Below are positions 10,870 to 23,200 of a stretch of 64,000 nucleotides of DNA, piece by piece; position 1 is the stretch's first letter, and each line of letters opens with the position of its first letter. Under the pieces are notes generated by a model. That model worked only from the letters and a program-made list of their open reading frames with translations. It did no database searches and was not told the DNA's origin. Position numbers and translations under genes: made by a program. The stretch is from Massariosphaeria phaeospora (lineage: Eukaryota; Ascomycota; Dothideomycetes; Pleosporales): contig JAADJZ010000002.1 in assembly GCA_011032825.1 (NCBI GenBank), positions 310,001 through 374,000 of the forward strand. The letters are read 5' to 3'.

Positions 10870-13800
10870 TATTAATAAAGAATAGAAAGTAATTACCTCT
10901 ATAGATGTTAAGAATTAGAGAGAATAGTTACCTAAAGAAATAGGTTTAGCTAAAAAAAAATTGCTTTGCGACGATTCTAACTTTTCGATAAACGAAAAAT
11001 ATAAGTTACTAAACGAGCAGCTACAAATTTCGATTTACGAGAATTTAATATAGCATTATTTTAACAAGCCTAAACAAGAGCTTACAAAGAAAAACAAATA
11101 AGAAATCTATTAAAAGCTTAAGTAAACAAAACGTTTTAAAGAAAACATTTTACTTTTAGATCTAAACGAATTGGCTACTAAAGAACACTAGCACGATAAA
11201 GCAGCAAGAGAATCTTAACGATGCTTTAAAAAAAAACGCGACAACGCGAACTCCTACAGACTATAGTACTACTTAGACTACTAAAACCTAGAACACGCAA
11301 AGATGTTATAGATAGTATGCTTTTACAACTACTACTTTATTTATTACTCTAATAAGCAAGGTACAGAATAGTTTTTTAAAAGAAAAAGCTAACTTTGCTC
11401 TTAAAAGTAGTTTGACTGCAAAAACAATACTTGCGAATACTACTTATAAAACAAACGCAACATACTGCATTTCCTTAGAAAAAACAACTTAGCAAAACTA
11501 CTTGCAATGCGAATGCTTGTAAACAACAACTATACTTAAGCTTAGTAGCAAACCTGCCTACACTCTAACTACGCACAACATTAAACTTTCAAAAAAGCTA
11601 ACGAATTTGATACAGAGTTTTTTTTAGGCTAGCGCGCTTAACTTTAGAGTTAGATAGATTAACGTAATTAACCTAGCGAAACAGATTAAGCTTTTAGTAA
11701 AGCTTAATAGTTACTTGATAAAAGCCTTAATTAACATAGAAGCATAGAATAACTTTGTTTTTGCTTAAACAGTGTTTGTAGCTAGTTTATACTTACTAAA
11801 GAAACAATAGTTCTATTTACTTACTAGTGCCAACGAATAGCTTATACAAGCGCAACTAGTAGTTACATACAAAATAAGTAACGTACTATTGCACATCGAA
11901 CAATATTAAAAAAAGTTAGCTTTTAACGTTTTTAGACTAGCTATCTACGACATTATTTTAAAACTTTTTTAGTTAAAAAAGCACAACTTTTAAATTAACT
12001 AGAAAAAGAATACGCTTTTGCTAGAGTGTTGTAGAACTAGCGCTTCTAACACTATGCTTGCGCATTGGCAAAGTTTAATAGCAAATAAAAAAACAATTAA
12101 TGTAATTGCATTAACAAAGAACAGCTTTAAAACACAAAAGTTTAACTTAATAGATACCAACTTAAAGCTTTTAAATTAACAAGTTAGAGTAAAAAAAAAA
12201 ATTAGCGCACTTTTAGAAATACTCTACGAGTACAAAGAGTTTAGATATTTCTTTTAAAAAGTAGTAAATACAAAAGCATTACTAGAACACAAACTTTAAA
12301 ACTACAAAATCGTCTTACAAAAAAAAAAAGCAACTAACTTTTAACCTAATATACGAACTATTGAAGAAAAAGTTAAGCATACTTTGTAATTACATTAGAA
12401 ATAACTTAAAAAAAAGTTACATACAACTATTATAGTTACTTGCAAAATACTTAATTATTTTTGTACTAAAGAAAAACAGCGTACTACGACTATGCGTTAA
12501 CTATTAAAAGCTCAACAATATTATAGTTAAGAATTGATACTTTCTACTAAATATTACAGAATTACAAAATTAATTATTTTACGCAAAAGTCTTTACAGCG
12601 CTTAACCTACAAAATAGTTACTACTTTATTAAAATTAAAAAAAGTAAAGAATAAAAAACAGCGTTCTAAACGAGATACAAACATTACGAATACACTATTA
12701 TACTATTTAAGCTTACAAATGCTCTAGCAACTTTTTAAAAACTTATTAACAACGTGTTAAAAATGCACTTAAACATTTTTGTTGTTGCTTATTTAAACAA
12801 CATCTTTATCTATTTTAAAACTTAAAAAGACTATGTTAAACATGTTAAAACAGTGCTAAAGTGCTTTAACAAGTTTAACTTTTAACTTAAACTAAAAAAG
12901 TGCGAATTTTACAAGCGCGAAGTTGCATATTTTAGGTACGTAGTAAAAGCGAACGAAGTACGCATAAGCAAAAAAAAAATTAAAGTAGTTAAAAAATAGC
13001 TACAACTTAAGAACGTTAAGAAAATACAATTTTTTTTAAAGTTTTTAAACTTTAACTAACAGTTTATTAAAGATTACTTAAAAATTGCTATACTTTTAAC
13101 AAAGCTTACGCGAAAAAACACAACTTTCGCATAAAGCAAAAAAGCAAAAAAAGCTTTCTAACAGCTTGAAAACGCAAGCATTAGTTTACTATACTTTTAG
13201 ATATTTTAAGTAAAACAACTTTTACGCTTTAAAACTAACGCGTTAGATTTTGCGCTAGAAAAATGTGCTAGTTAATTGCACAAAGGCAAATAGCACTCTA
13301 TTGCTTACTACTTACGCAAGTTTTTAAAATTTAAAAAACAATACAACGTGTACAACAAGAAGCTGCTAGCTATTGTTGCATGCTTACAGTATTAGAGAGT
13401 ATACGCAAAAAGCTACTTAAAACTCACAATATTTACAAATTACAAAAACTTAGTTAATTTTACAACTACTAAAGTACTTAACTAAAAACAAGTTAAATAG
13501 TTAGAAATGCTAGGCTAGTACAAGTTCAAAATTGTGTACACACTAGAAAAAAATAACAGCAAAACCAACGCTTTTAGCTAACAACATAATATTGCTAGAA
13601 CAAAGAAAATTATCGACACCGCGATACTTAAAGTTAATTAAAACAAATTACTAAAACTAGCTAGAACGCTAAATGTACTTCTAAAGACTGCTATTATAGT
13701 TTTAAAAAAATTGCAAAAAGCAATTATACAACAACATTATAATAACCTAGTTTACAATTACTTTAAAATTACAAGAATAATAAAACTTATTAAACAAAAC

Positions 13801-14600
13801 TACGAGTTTAGCGAAATAAAAAACAAAGTTACTGCAATTGTTAAGAAATGTGTAGACTATTAAAAGAACAAACATAGTACCTACGTACAATACGAAAAAA
13901 TACAGGCTCTAGAGCTACTAGATAAGCTTTAGACTAATATTTCTATAGATTTCGTAATAGAATTGCTTTTGTTAAAAAACTTTGCTATAAAAATAGCTTA
14001 CAACGCTATTATAGTTATAGTCAACCGATTTACTAAGTACGTAAAAATAGTATTCTTTAAGAACACGTACACTGCGCAACAACTAGAATTTATTCTTTTA
14101 GATCAACTTATTTAGTACTATAAAATACTTAAATTGATTATTAGTAACAAAGACAAGCTTTTTACATCGAACTATTAGACAACTTTGTTAGCTGCAATTA
14201 GAACGAAACGCAAGCTATTAACAGCGTATTATCTACAAACAAACGAGTAAACAAAAAAACAAATTGAATTATAAAAACATATCTAAGAATATACAGCAAT
14301 AATTAACAAACTAATTAAGTAGAGTTTTTACTAATAGCATAGCTAGCGTATAACAATAAGTTGTTTAAGTTTACAAAACAAACACTTTACTACGCAAACT
14401 ACAAAAAACATTTACATTTCTTTAAAAGAACATTTTTAGGCGCAAAAGCTAAAACTGCTACGAAAGTAGTAGAGAAACTTAAAGAAATACATAAGTTACT
14501 ACGAAGTAAACTTAAAATAGCGCAACGTTAAAGCATTTTATATATCAACTAAAAACAAAAAATAGCACTTTAGCTAAAGAGAGAGAATAGAGTTTACCTT
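10870..14600 (+). pseudogene. pol remnant of LTR element 2 (RT, RNase H, integrase)
   Basis: The boundaries are approximate. The RT catalytic box at 12790-12801 reads YLNN in place of the two aspartates and sits in a recognisable context (MHLNIFVVAYLNN). The integrase core is visible at about 13,935-14,070, with pieces such as ISIDFVIEL and IVIVNRFTKYVK, where one catalytic aspartate position also reads Asn. Frequent TAG/TAA stops show the copy is dead. Confidence 0.82.
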
Positions 14601-14628
14601 TTTACAAAGAATTTGCGCACTAAACTAC

Positions 14629-15019
14629 GCTAGCGAATAAGTAAAAAGTACTTATCAATAGGTATAGGTTAAGTTATAGGTTGCACAAACCTTAGGTTAA
14701 AGTTAAGTTAGAGTTAACCTAGCGTAGGTAGGAGTTAAGTTAGAGTAGTTAAAGCTCTAGGTTAAAAGTTAAGTTAGAGTTACCTAAATAGTTAAGAAAC
14801 TGTAATAAATAAATGTAATAAATATACATAGAAAACTTAATGTTAATATAAGTTGTAAATATTATGTAAAACTTAACTACAACTCTAAGCTTTAACTACT
14901 CTAACTTAACTTCAACTTAAGCTGCTTAGTAACTAGCGCGAGTTAAAGCTAAAGTTGAGTTAAAGTTTAACGTAAGCTAACTCAACTTTAACTTAACCTC
15001 TACTTATTTACTAGCTTAC
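14629..15019 (+). mobile_element. M element copy 1 (non-autonomous TIR element, 391 bp)
   Basis: The ends read GCTAGCGAATAAGTA and, on the other strand, GCTAGTAAATAAGTA, forming short inverted repeats. Between them are many iterations of words like GTTAAGTTAGAGTT in both orientations, and no coding frame. The flanks carry a 10-bp direct repeat differing by one transition (14619-14628 ACTAAACTAC and 15020-15029 ACCAAACTAC), taken as the target duplication. An 8-bp boundary is equally possible. The same ends occur in copies 2 and 3. The size and duplication length suggest a MITE mobilised by a hAT or Mutator-like transposase, which is inference. Confidence 0.75.
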
Positions 15020-15029
15020 ACCAAACTAC

Positions 15030-15932
15030 TAAGCAAAGGTCTAGACAACGTTAAAGTTAAACTATTTTTAATATCGAAGCAACGAGGCCTAGTTAATTAT
15101 AAGTTAAACTTGCTTAAAAACGCAAAAGTTTACTTAGTATTCTACATAGCTTTGTTGGAACTAGCTAACCTACAAACGCTACTTCAGCGAACTTTTCGCT
15201 ACGAAACCGAAAAAGAAAACGAATTTAAAGTTAAAAAAATTATTACACACTAAGTTGTAGACAACTAGAAAAAGTACCTAGTTAAATAGTTAAGCTACTT
15301 AGATAGCGAGAATACATGAAAACTAAGCACGAACTTTACAAACTACTACTAGCTCCTAGCTCAACACTATAACTAGCAACGAAAGAATCAATTAAACTTA
15401 TTGTAGCTTACATCGCAAGCGAAAACTTTATTTTAATTAACGCTGTAGAATAGTTAATTTTCTTTGCTAGCTTAGTTTCGCTCGACGCTTCTATTTCTAA
15501 CGCAAGACAAAGAGTTTTTTTGCGCGCTTGCTTTTTTGCTTGCTTTAGAATCTTTTTATTTTGCAGCAAACAATTTATTACCTTTGCTAACAACTTTTTA
15601 TCTTTATCTACTTTCTTTCTATACTTTTTACGAGTACGATTTAATAACTTTTACAATATGTTAACACACGCTTAACCTAAACACGTGCACTTAGCGCACT
15701 TTAAACAAGAATCTAGCATAACAAAACAATTTAAGCTTTGTAAAAAACAATAATTACAAGCAATTTTAGCAAGTGTATTAGCTTAACAGATTTTAGAGCT
15801 AAGACGAAAGCAACGATAAGTTAACAAAGACATCGCAAGTTGCTACTAGCTAGATGCGAGGTAACTCTAGCTACTTGTACAAAATAAGCAGCTTCTACAA
15901 TTCAAAAACAAATTATTAGAGAAAAAAAATAA
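15030..15932. other. 3' internal region of LTR element 2
   Basis: This RIP-mutated tail lies between M copy 1 and the 3' LTR. A 61-codon minus-strand open frame at 15408-15593 is Lys/Ala-rich and has no supporting context. I read it as a chance frame opposite the old coding strand. Confidence 0.6.
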
Positions 15933-16363
15933 TGTTACGATCTAGTATTACGACTAGGCTTAGCGCGAAGCGCTTGGGTTATAAGCTACTAATAGAGTTA
16001 CATAGCAAGCTAACTAAACTTTAGTTACGTAACCGCTTATTAGTAAGCGTTTAAGAATAAGCGCGCTTAATAGTAAGCGCTTAGCAATAAGCACTGCTTA
16101 GTAGTAAGCGCTTAAAAATAAGCAAAAACACTCTTTAGTATATAAACCTAAAGAAACAACGCACTTTTACAGTCGTTGTTTTTAATTTTACAATTTACTA
16201 AGTTAACTTTTACTTTGACTTGTATACTCTTTGCAAAACAAAGCTTGCTACTACTTTAGTATTAAACGCTATACAACTCTCTTTAGTCTATTGAACTTAC
16301 TTATTTCTCAAGAACCAACCTAAGCCTAATAAACGACTTTTTCAAGTTCGCTTAGCTTTTACA
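15933..16363 (+). repeat. 3' LTR of LTR element 2
   Basis: This is the partner of 9535-9965, with the same 431-bp length and termini. It is preceded by the purine-rich run TTAGAGAAAAAAAATAA at about 15916-15932, which is in polypurine-tract position, and followed by the right TAAGC duplication. Confidence 0.92.
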
Positions 16364-16368
16364 TAAGC

Positions 16369-19300
16369 ATTAGCGAACAAGTTGTTAAAGTTACAAAAGC
16401 TACTTAGTTTACAATAAACCTAAACGAGTACAAACAAACAGTTTAAGCGTACGTTATAACTAAAAATAACGAATACAATATTATTCTAAAGCGTTTATAA
16501 ATAAACGAAAGCTAGGTAACGCTAGTTTTAGCGAAAAAATTAATTTTTATCTATTTAACCAAAACACGCGTGCGAAGCTAAAAAGAAAAAAAGCTTAAAC
16601 AAAAGCTCTAGCAAGTGTTTGCAGCTACGTTCAAATTAATAATGCAGTAGTCTAAGAAAAAATACTTTAGCGTTAAAATTTTCGCCGCGTTTATAGCGGA
16701 CATCTAGAAAGCTTTTTAAACTAAAGTAGTAGTTAACCTACGCTTAACGCTGCTTAACTAGATAAAAAATAAGTATACAACGTTTATGCAGTTTAAAGCT
16801 AACAAATTTTTTTTTTACTAAAGCATAATAAACTACGGCATCAAACTAATTAGAAAGAATAAGAAAAAAGTAGAAGTTCTATAGAAACTCTTGTATAACA
16901 TGTTTAAAAACGAACTATTAATTTTGCAAAAGCAGCTTACTGCGCATTTAAATTGCGAGTTTATTAAAGTAAGTTGTTTCTAAATTAAAGCGCTAGTGTT
17001 GTTTGCAAAAAAACTTAGTAAAAAGCTACGCTTTTGCGTAAACTATTAAGCGCTTAACGCTATTACGAAAAAAAACCAATACTCGCTGCTTTTAATTTAC
17101 GAAACTCTAAATTAAATTAGCTAGGCTAAATAGTTTACTAAGCTAGACGTTATCTAGGCTTTTTACAAAGTCCAAATTGCTAAAGAAAACAAGTAGAAAA
17201 TAGCTTTCCGTACAAGATTTAAATTGTACGAATAAATAGTTTTCTTATTTAGCTTTGCTAACGCTTTAAGTACGTTTTAGCAATTTATTAACTACACTTT
17301 GCGTAATTACATTAACGTTAACGCTTTTGCATACTTAGATAATGTACTTATCTACTTTAAAAGTTTTTAAAAAAACTACTAGCAACGTGTTAAAAAAGTT
17401 GTTAACAAGTTAAAAAAAGCGAGGTTACAACTTAATATTAAGAAATGCGAGTTTAAAGTAACTAAAACTAAATACTTTAGTTTTATTATTAAAGTAAGCA
17501 AAGAAATTAGCATAGATCTAAAAAAAGTTCGCGCAATTTTTAAATAAAAAGCTTTAGCTTTAGTTAAAAAAATGCAAAGTTTTGTTAGTTTTGCAAACTT
17601 TTACTAGCAGTTTATTTGCGCTTTTTTGCAATTGTTTCTTTACTAATAGAGTTAACAAGAAAAAGCGTTGAATTTCCTTAGAAGCTTAAACAATAAAAAG
17701 CGTTTAACACGCTTAAAAAAAAATTATATTTAAGCTGTTATTAGCTTATTTTAACTTTAATTTAGAAACTGCTATTAAAGCGAACGCTTTGGAAATAGCT
17801 ACTAAAAAAGCGCTTTTTTAAAAAGCAAAGAACAACTTGTAGCAAGTAGTAGCTTACTACTTTGCTAAAATGTTACTTGCAAAGTTCAACTATACTATTT
17901 ACAACAAAAAATTATTAGCAGTAATTAAATGTATTACTAAATAAAAAGCAAAGCTTAAAGTAGTGCTAAAAATTACAGTTTACACTAATTACAAAAACTT
18001 TTTGTACTTTACTACAGCAAAGTTACTAACAAAGCAATATGTTCGCTAGGCAAATATTTTTTTTAAATACAACTTAGAGTTTGTGTACTACCTTAGAGCA
18101 GCTAATAGAAAAGCAAACGCTTTTTTACGAAAAAAGCAGAATTTTTTCTAAAACTAAAACAATGTTTGGCTAAAAAGCTGTAAATTTCAACTTTTCAAAC
18201 TAACTAGTGTGTTAAACGAGAATAACATTATAAAAAAAACTTTAAGCGTAATCTACGCGTTCTTGCTCTACGACACTTTAGTTTCAACGCTAAATATACT
18301 CGCTAGTAAGCTTAATGCTTTTTACAAAGCAAATATAGTAGAAGCTTTAAAGCAAAATGTTTTTTTTTAAATTAAAAGTGCAAGCTCTAAGAAGTAAAAT
18401 GCTGCGAGCTTTAAACAAAATACTGCTAAACAAAAAAAAAATACTAGCACAAAAAACAATTCTAAAGATAATGCAAAAAAGCTGTTTTTAAATAAACTTT
18501 AAAATAAAGAAGTTTAAAAAAACAATTTGTACTAGAAAGCCTTAGAAGCTGTAAAAAAAAATAAACTAAAAAAAGTACTCGTAAAAAGTTTTTCTTAAGC
18601 TTTTAATTAAAAGCGTTTTTAGTAGACTACGCTATTAAAAACGACGCGCTTTTCTATTAAGAAAAAATAAGTGCCGAAAACGTATTAACTGCGTACTAGA
18701 TTAATTTTTAAAGCTTACAACTCGCTTATTGCAAAGTACTTTAGCAAAAAAAATACTTATAATATTCTCAAAAGAAATTTCTTCTAGCTAAAAATAAGCT
18801 CGGACATTTAATAGTACATTGCTAACTGCGATGCATGTAAACAAGCGAAACTATAGTAGAAAATAAAAAGTAGTTTTCTTTGCTTGCTTTTTGTTCTAGA
18901 CAGAATCTAAAAAGAACTTTTTATAAATTTTATTACTAACTTGCTAGAAAGCAAAGAGTGTACGAATTTGCTAGTATTTACGAACTAGCTTAGTAAAGAT
19001 ATAATTCTAATTTCTATAGCAAAAATTAACGCTGTTTCTGTAGCGAAAGTGTTTATAGAGAAAGTAGTAGCCTATTACTAGCTACTAAACGCAATTGTTT
19101 TCGATTAAAAAACACAATTCGTAAGTAAATTCTAGAAAACGCTTTGCAAAGAGTTTAAAATCGTAAAACAACTATCTATAGCTTTTTACCCAAAAACCAA
19201 CAGTGCTACTAAAAAAGCAAACTTAATAATTAAGTTAGTTCTAAAACTTTTCGTGCATTAGAACTAAAAGAACTAAGCAGCGCTATGCTCAATTGTACAA

Positions 19301-19759
19301 ATTGCAATTTAGAAACAAAAAGTAGTTTTGACAAAAGTAAGCTTTTTCTTTCTACAGCATAGCTACGAGATAAACTTAATTTAGCTCTAAGCAAAGAAAA
19401 AAGCGAACACGCTCTACTAGGCAACTTTAGACTCTAAGCGAAGCGCAGCGAAAATAGCTAAAAAAATAAAAAAAGTTGTTAACTTTGCGCAAGCTGCTAT
19501 AGCGAAGGCCTAATAGAAGCAAAAAAATAAGCAAATTAATATAAAAAAAAAGCGCTTTTGCTTTAAGTAGAGAACAAAGTTTAGTTGTAGTATAGCAAAC
19601 ACATCTCTAATAAGCGCTTAAGTAAAAAACTTAACTAGAAAAATAGCAAGTATATAGTTCTAGAAGTTAAATCTCTAAGCAATATTGTTTTAAATACTCT
19701 ACTAGAAATAAATCTAACATTTTTAATAAATAAGCTAAAACTTGCAGCAAATAATCTGC
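16369..19759 (+). mobile_element. Gypsy relic (element 3), pol part
   Basis: This is the continuation of the relic interrupted by LTR element 2. The RT box at 17332-17343 reads YLDN, with the second aspartate lost. The integrase is at about 18,830-19,090, with a CDACKQAK zinc-finger piece followed by FINFITNLLESKECTNLL, in which a catalytic Asp reads Asn. Many in-frame TAG/TAA stops are present. The 3' end, including any LTR, is not recognisable before the TIR sequence at 19762, so this copy is truncated or its LTR lies outside the window. It is unlike elements 1 and 2 at the word level, so it is a separate family. Confidence 0.8.
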
Positions 19760-19761
19760 TA

Positions 19762-19815
19762 ACGTACTTTACGAGTAGTTAAGCTACACGAGTTCGCGAA
19801 ATACTTTTGCTAAGC
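19762..19815 (+). repeat. Solo TIR end related to transposons A and B
   Basis: After a TA dinucleotide the sequence begins ACGTACTTTACGAGT and soon contains CGAGTTCG and ACTTTTGCTAAGC, the same order as the TIRs of A and B, but with altered spacing. No matching opposite end was found to its right. It is probably a truncated or diverged relative. Confidence 0.55.
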
Positions 19816-20288
19816 AAATTATCTAATATTATAACTTTAATACCTTTTTTAATAGTAGGCCTATTACAATAATTTATATACTGTTTTAAAGCTCTAAGCT
19901 AGAACTTTAAAATCTACTAAAAATAACCTAAATAGGCTAAGTACTACTATAGTTTTTAAAGTTTAAAGATAAAAAGCTCGCTTAAGCTCTATACCTAGTA
20001 TCTAGTAGAATTCTACTATAATAAACTTTTATATTCTAAAATATTTTTATTTATACTATAAGTTAGAGTTCTAGAAAGTTATATAGTATATAGCTTAGAA
20101 TTAAAGCTATTAAATAAAATTAGAGCTTATATATAAAATCTACTAAGTATAAAGTATTAGTACTATTATAACTATAAATAATACTACTTTTTTAAAGCTT
20201 ATATAGTATAATTATACTAAGTACTAAATTATTAAGTAGTTTTACATTAAGTTTTACTAGTTATATATAAATATTTATACTTAGCTAG
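19816..20288. other. AT-rich stretch, nothing recognised
   Basis: This is the most AT-rich part of the block, with TATA-type words and few CG dinucleotides, unlike the neighbouring transposons, which keep GCGC words. No frame, repeat partner or motif was recognised. Confidence 0.5.
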
Positions 20289-20290
20289 TA

Positions 20291-23200
20291 ACGTATTAGA
20301 TTACCAAGCTAGCTAGATTACTAAGCTAGCTACTTTTTCTTAGCACAACTAACTTATCTTAAAAAACATTAAACTAATTGCTATTAAACAAGAAACCTGC
20401 GTACGTCGTGCTAGCTCTAGATTTAAAAGCTTTTTCTATATTCTTTTAGCAAGTTTAAGCATTGTATTTTGTATTACTATAGTTTTTACAGCGCCGTAGA
20501 GCTAGTTGTGCTTTTTCTTAACTCTTTTTACTACGCGCTTTCTTTAATAGCTAAAGTACTGTAAACGCTTTAGTAGCTACTTGCGCTAATCTATTACTAT
20601 ACTCTATTATACTACTTGTTTAAATTTGCTTCTATTTTCGTAATTTTCTTTTTGTTGCTTTTTCAATAGTTTTTTTAAAGCTAGAGATTTGATTGCGCAT
20701 TAGCTTAACCTAATAGGCTATCTAGTAAAACTCTTTAACAAGCTAGTTAACTCTATTCTTTAAAAATAATAGAAAGAAACTAAGCTTAGTAGTAATAAGC
20801 TTTGATTGCGATCTAAATTTAAGCGTATTGCTTGAAGTTTTTAACTGCTACAGCGTTTTTAGTGCGAGAAGTAGTAGCGAGGTACGTAGCTATACTTTAA
20901 AGCAATTAAGTACTACTTGCGCATTAATAAAAACTAGCTTTAAAGCTTTAAAAGCTTTTTTACAGTTTTTTGTTGTAAACACTTTAAAACACGCGTTTCT
21001 AAAAGCTAGCAGAAAGCTTTTTTTGTTAATATAAAAAACGCGCTAGCGCGCTAAGTTCTAAACGCGTTAAGAGTACTTTAGCTTTAGCAGCAAAAAGCAA
21101 ACTACATCTAGTAGCTAGAGAATATAAAATAAATAAGCTAGCATGCAAAGCGTAAAGATTTTGTTTTTAAAGCAATAGTTTTTAAAATTCTAAAATTAGT
21201 AGCTCTTATAGCTGTTTAGAATAAGTAGCTAATACTTTTCTACTTAACGCGCTTTTGTATGCGCGTTAAAATGCTTTAACTATTTAAAACTAAAAGCGTT
21301 GTTTGTCTAGCCGTTCTTAGAAACTAAAAGCTTCTAATTGCTAAGTATAGAGTTCTTCTCGTACTATGCTAAAATGTAAACGCGCTTTTTGTAGATAATA
21401 AACGGCGAAATCGCGTACTCTACGGCGCAAATGCTTTAGATAACTATTACCTACTCTCGATTGCCTAGCTAGATAAGATTAGGTTGAGTACGTTTTTAAA
21501 AGCTTGTAACGACTTTTATAGAGCTAATTACGCTTATTTAGAAGCTAGTTTTGTTAAAGTTGTACACGTTGTTGTTGTAAACGCTGTACTTAGCTTTAGT
21601 GTCCTTTACTAGCTTGAACTACGCGCTAATTATCTCTAGATTCTTTTGAAGTATTCTTTGCCTATCTTTGGCTCGATTGAACGCTATTTTAAGCTAATCT
21701 AAACGCGTTACGAATCTCTTAGCCTAGTGTTTGCTAACTAGCTCTCTACTACGCACACTTAGCATTTTATTAGCTATATCTGCTACTTTACACAGCCGAA
21801 GCGCGAATTCTCGCGAATCGAGGTTAAGTATATATTAGACAATCGTTTGCTTTTCAATTGCTGTAAGCTTATAGCCGTTAGCAGGTAATTCAAAGCAAAA
21901 TAGAGTTCTTTTAGCGCGTTTAGAAAGAGTAACGTACTTTACGAGTTCGTGCACTACATAGGTTCGTGCACTACTTTTGCCAAGCTCCTACCAAAACCAC
22001 TTTATTTTAGCGCAAAACAGCTTACTTTAGCCCTGTATAGAGCAATATAACACGAGATATTATTTAAAGTTTACTTTTACTGCTTGCTTACACGTACGCG
22101 CGTTATGCTTAGTTTAATTGCACTATCTACACTACTTTTGAGATAGTTTACCTACTTTAGCGCGCACTTGCGTTTTTAGCTTTTTTTTATTACTACGCGC
22201 TCTAAACTCCTTTAGAGCAGTTAAACAAGCTTTATTTTTAACTGTCAAAGTCTTTTCTGCTTAAACTTGCTTTTTTTTATGCAATTTACGTCGCGTAGCG
22301 GCTTTATTTGCTACTTTTAGCTTAGCTATTTTCTGTTGCGCTAACACTAGCTTGTGCGCGATAATAGCTGCTTTTTTTAAAACCTTTTTAAAGGCCTTTA
22401 CTATAGACGTTAGTAAGCTATCTATATGCTTTTAAATTCTTGCTTTTACAAGCGTTAATTGCGACTCTAGTTTAAAAGTATTGCTTAAAGTTTGCAACTG
22501 CTAAAGCTTGTTGTTAATAAGTAGTAGTAGTAATAGAGTACGCAACTAGACGTTAAAAGCTGTTATAACCTGTTCTAAGTTAAATAAAACCAATCTAGCG
22601 CTTTAAACTTTTTTTTAAATATTACTTTTAGTAATTGCAGCATTATAGGCGCGTATAAAGTATAGTAAAAACTTAAGTTTTGTAATGTAAGTAATCTAGT
22701 TGCGTATAAAATCTTCGGCTTAGCGCTCGTACGCTTTTTTTAAAAAAGTAAAACAACTTACATTAAAAAGCTGTAAAAAGTGCAATAAGTGCAGAAGCAT
22801 ACAAATAGTAATAATCTTGTTTTTTTTGTAGTATTGCTAGAATGCGAGCGAGTTATAGCTTTTATAGCTGTTAATTGCGAGTAGTTAGTAGCTGCTAACT
22901 ACTCTTTTTTTTGTATGCTTATTAAAGTACTTTAACTACTGCAAGCTAAGCTTATTTGTTGTCTAGCTTTTCTTAGAAACTGCAATAACTTAGTTCTAGA
23001 GCAGATTCTCTTTCTTGTACTAAGCAAAGAGGTAGTAGCAGCTTTTAAAAATAATAAAGAGTAGAATAGCTTACTTTGTCGCGTTGATGCTTTAGATAAC
23101 TGTCGTTTACTTTCTATTACTTTGCTGTATTGCCTTTGGCTTTTTTCGTTTTTCTAAAGCTGTAACAACTGCTCTAGTTAATATCTAGCCTATTATAAAG

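Larger units (their letters stand above)
9535..16363 (+). mobile_element. LTR element 2: Ty3/Gypsy-type retrotransposon, RIP-inactivated, nested in element 3
   Basis: Two direct repeats of exactly 431 bp (9535-9965 and 15933-16363) start TGTTACGA and end TTTACA. The target duplication TAAGC occurs on both sides (9530-9534 and 16364-16368). The interior on the plus strand has a gag zinc knuckle at 10772-10813, a reverse transcriptase box at 12790-12801 and an integrase remnant at about 13,920-14,100, so it is of gypsy type. The flanking DNA on both sides belongs to one gypsy relic (element 3), which makes this a nested insertion. A small TIR element (M copy 1) later entered near the 3' end at 14,629. 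Confidence 0.93.
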
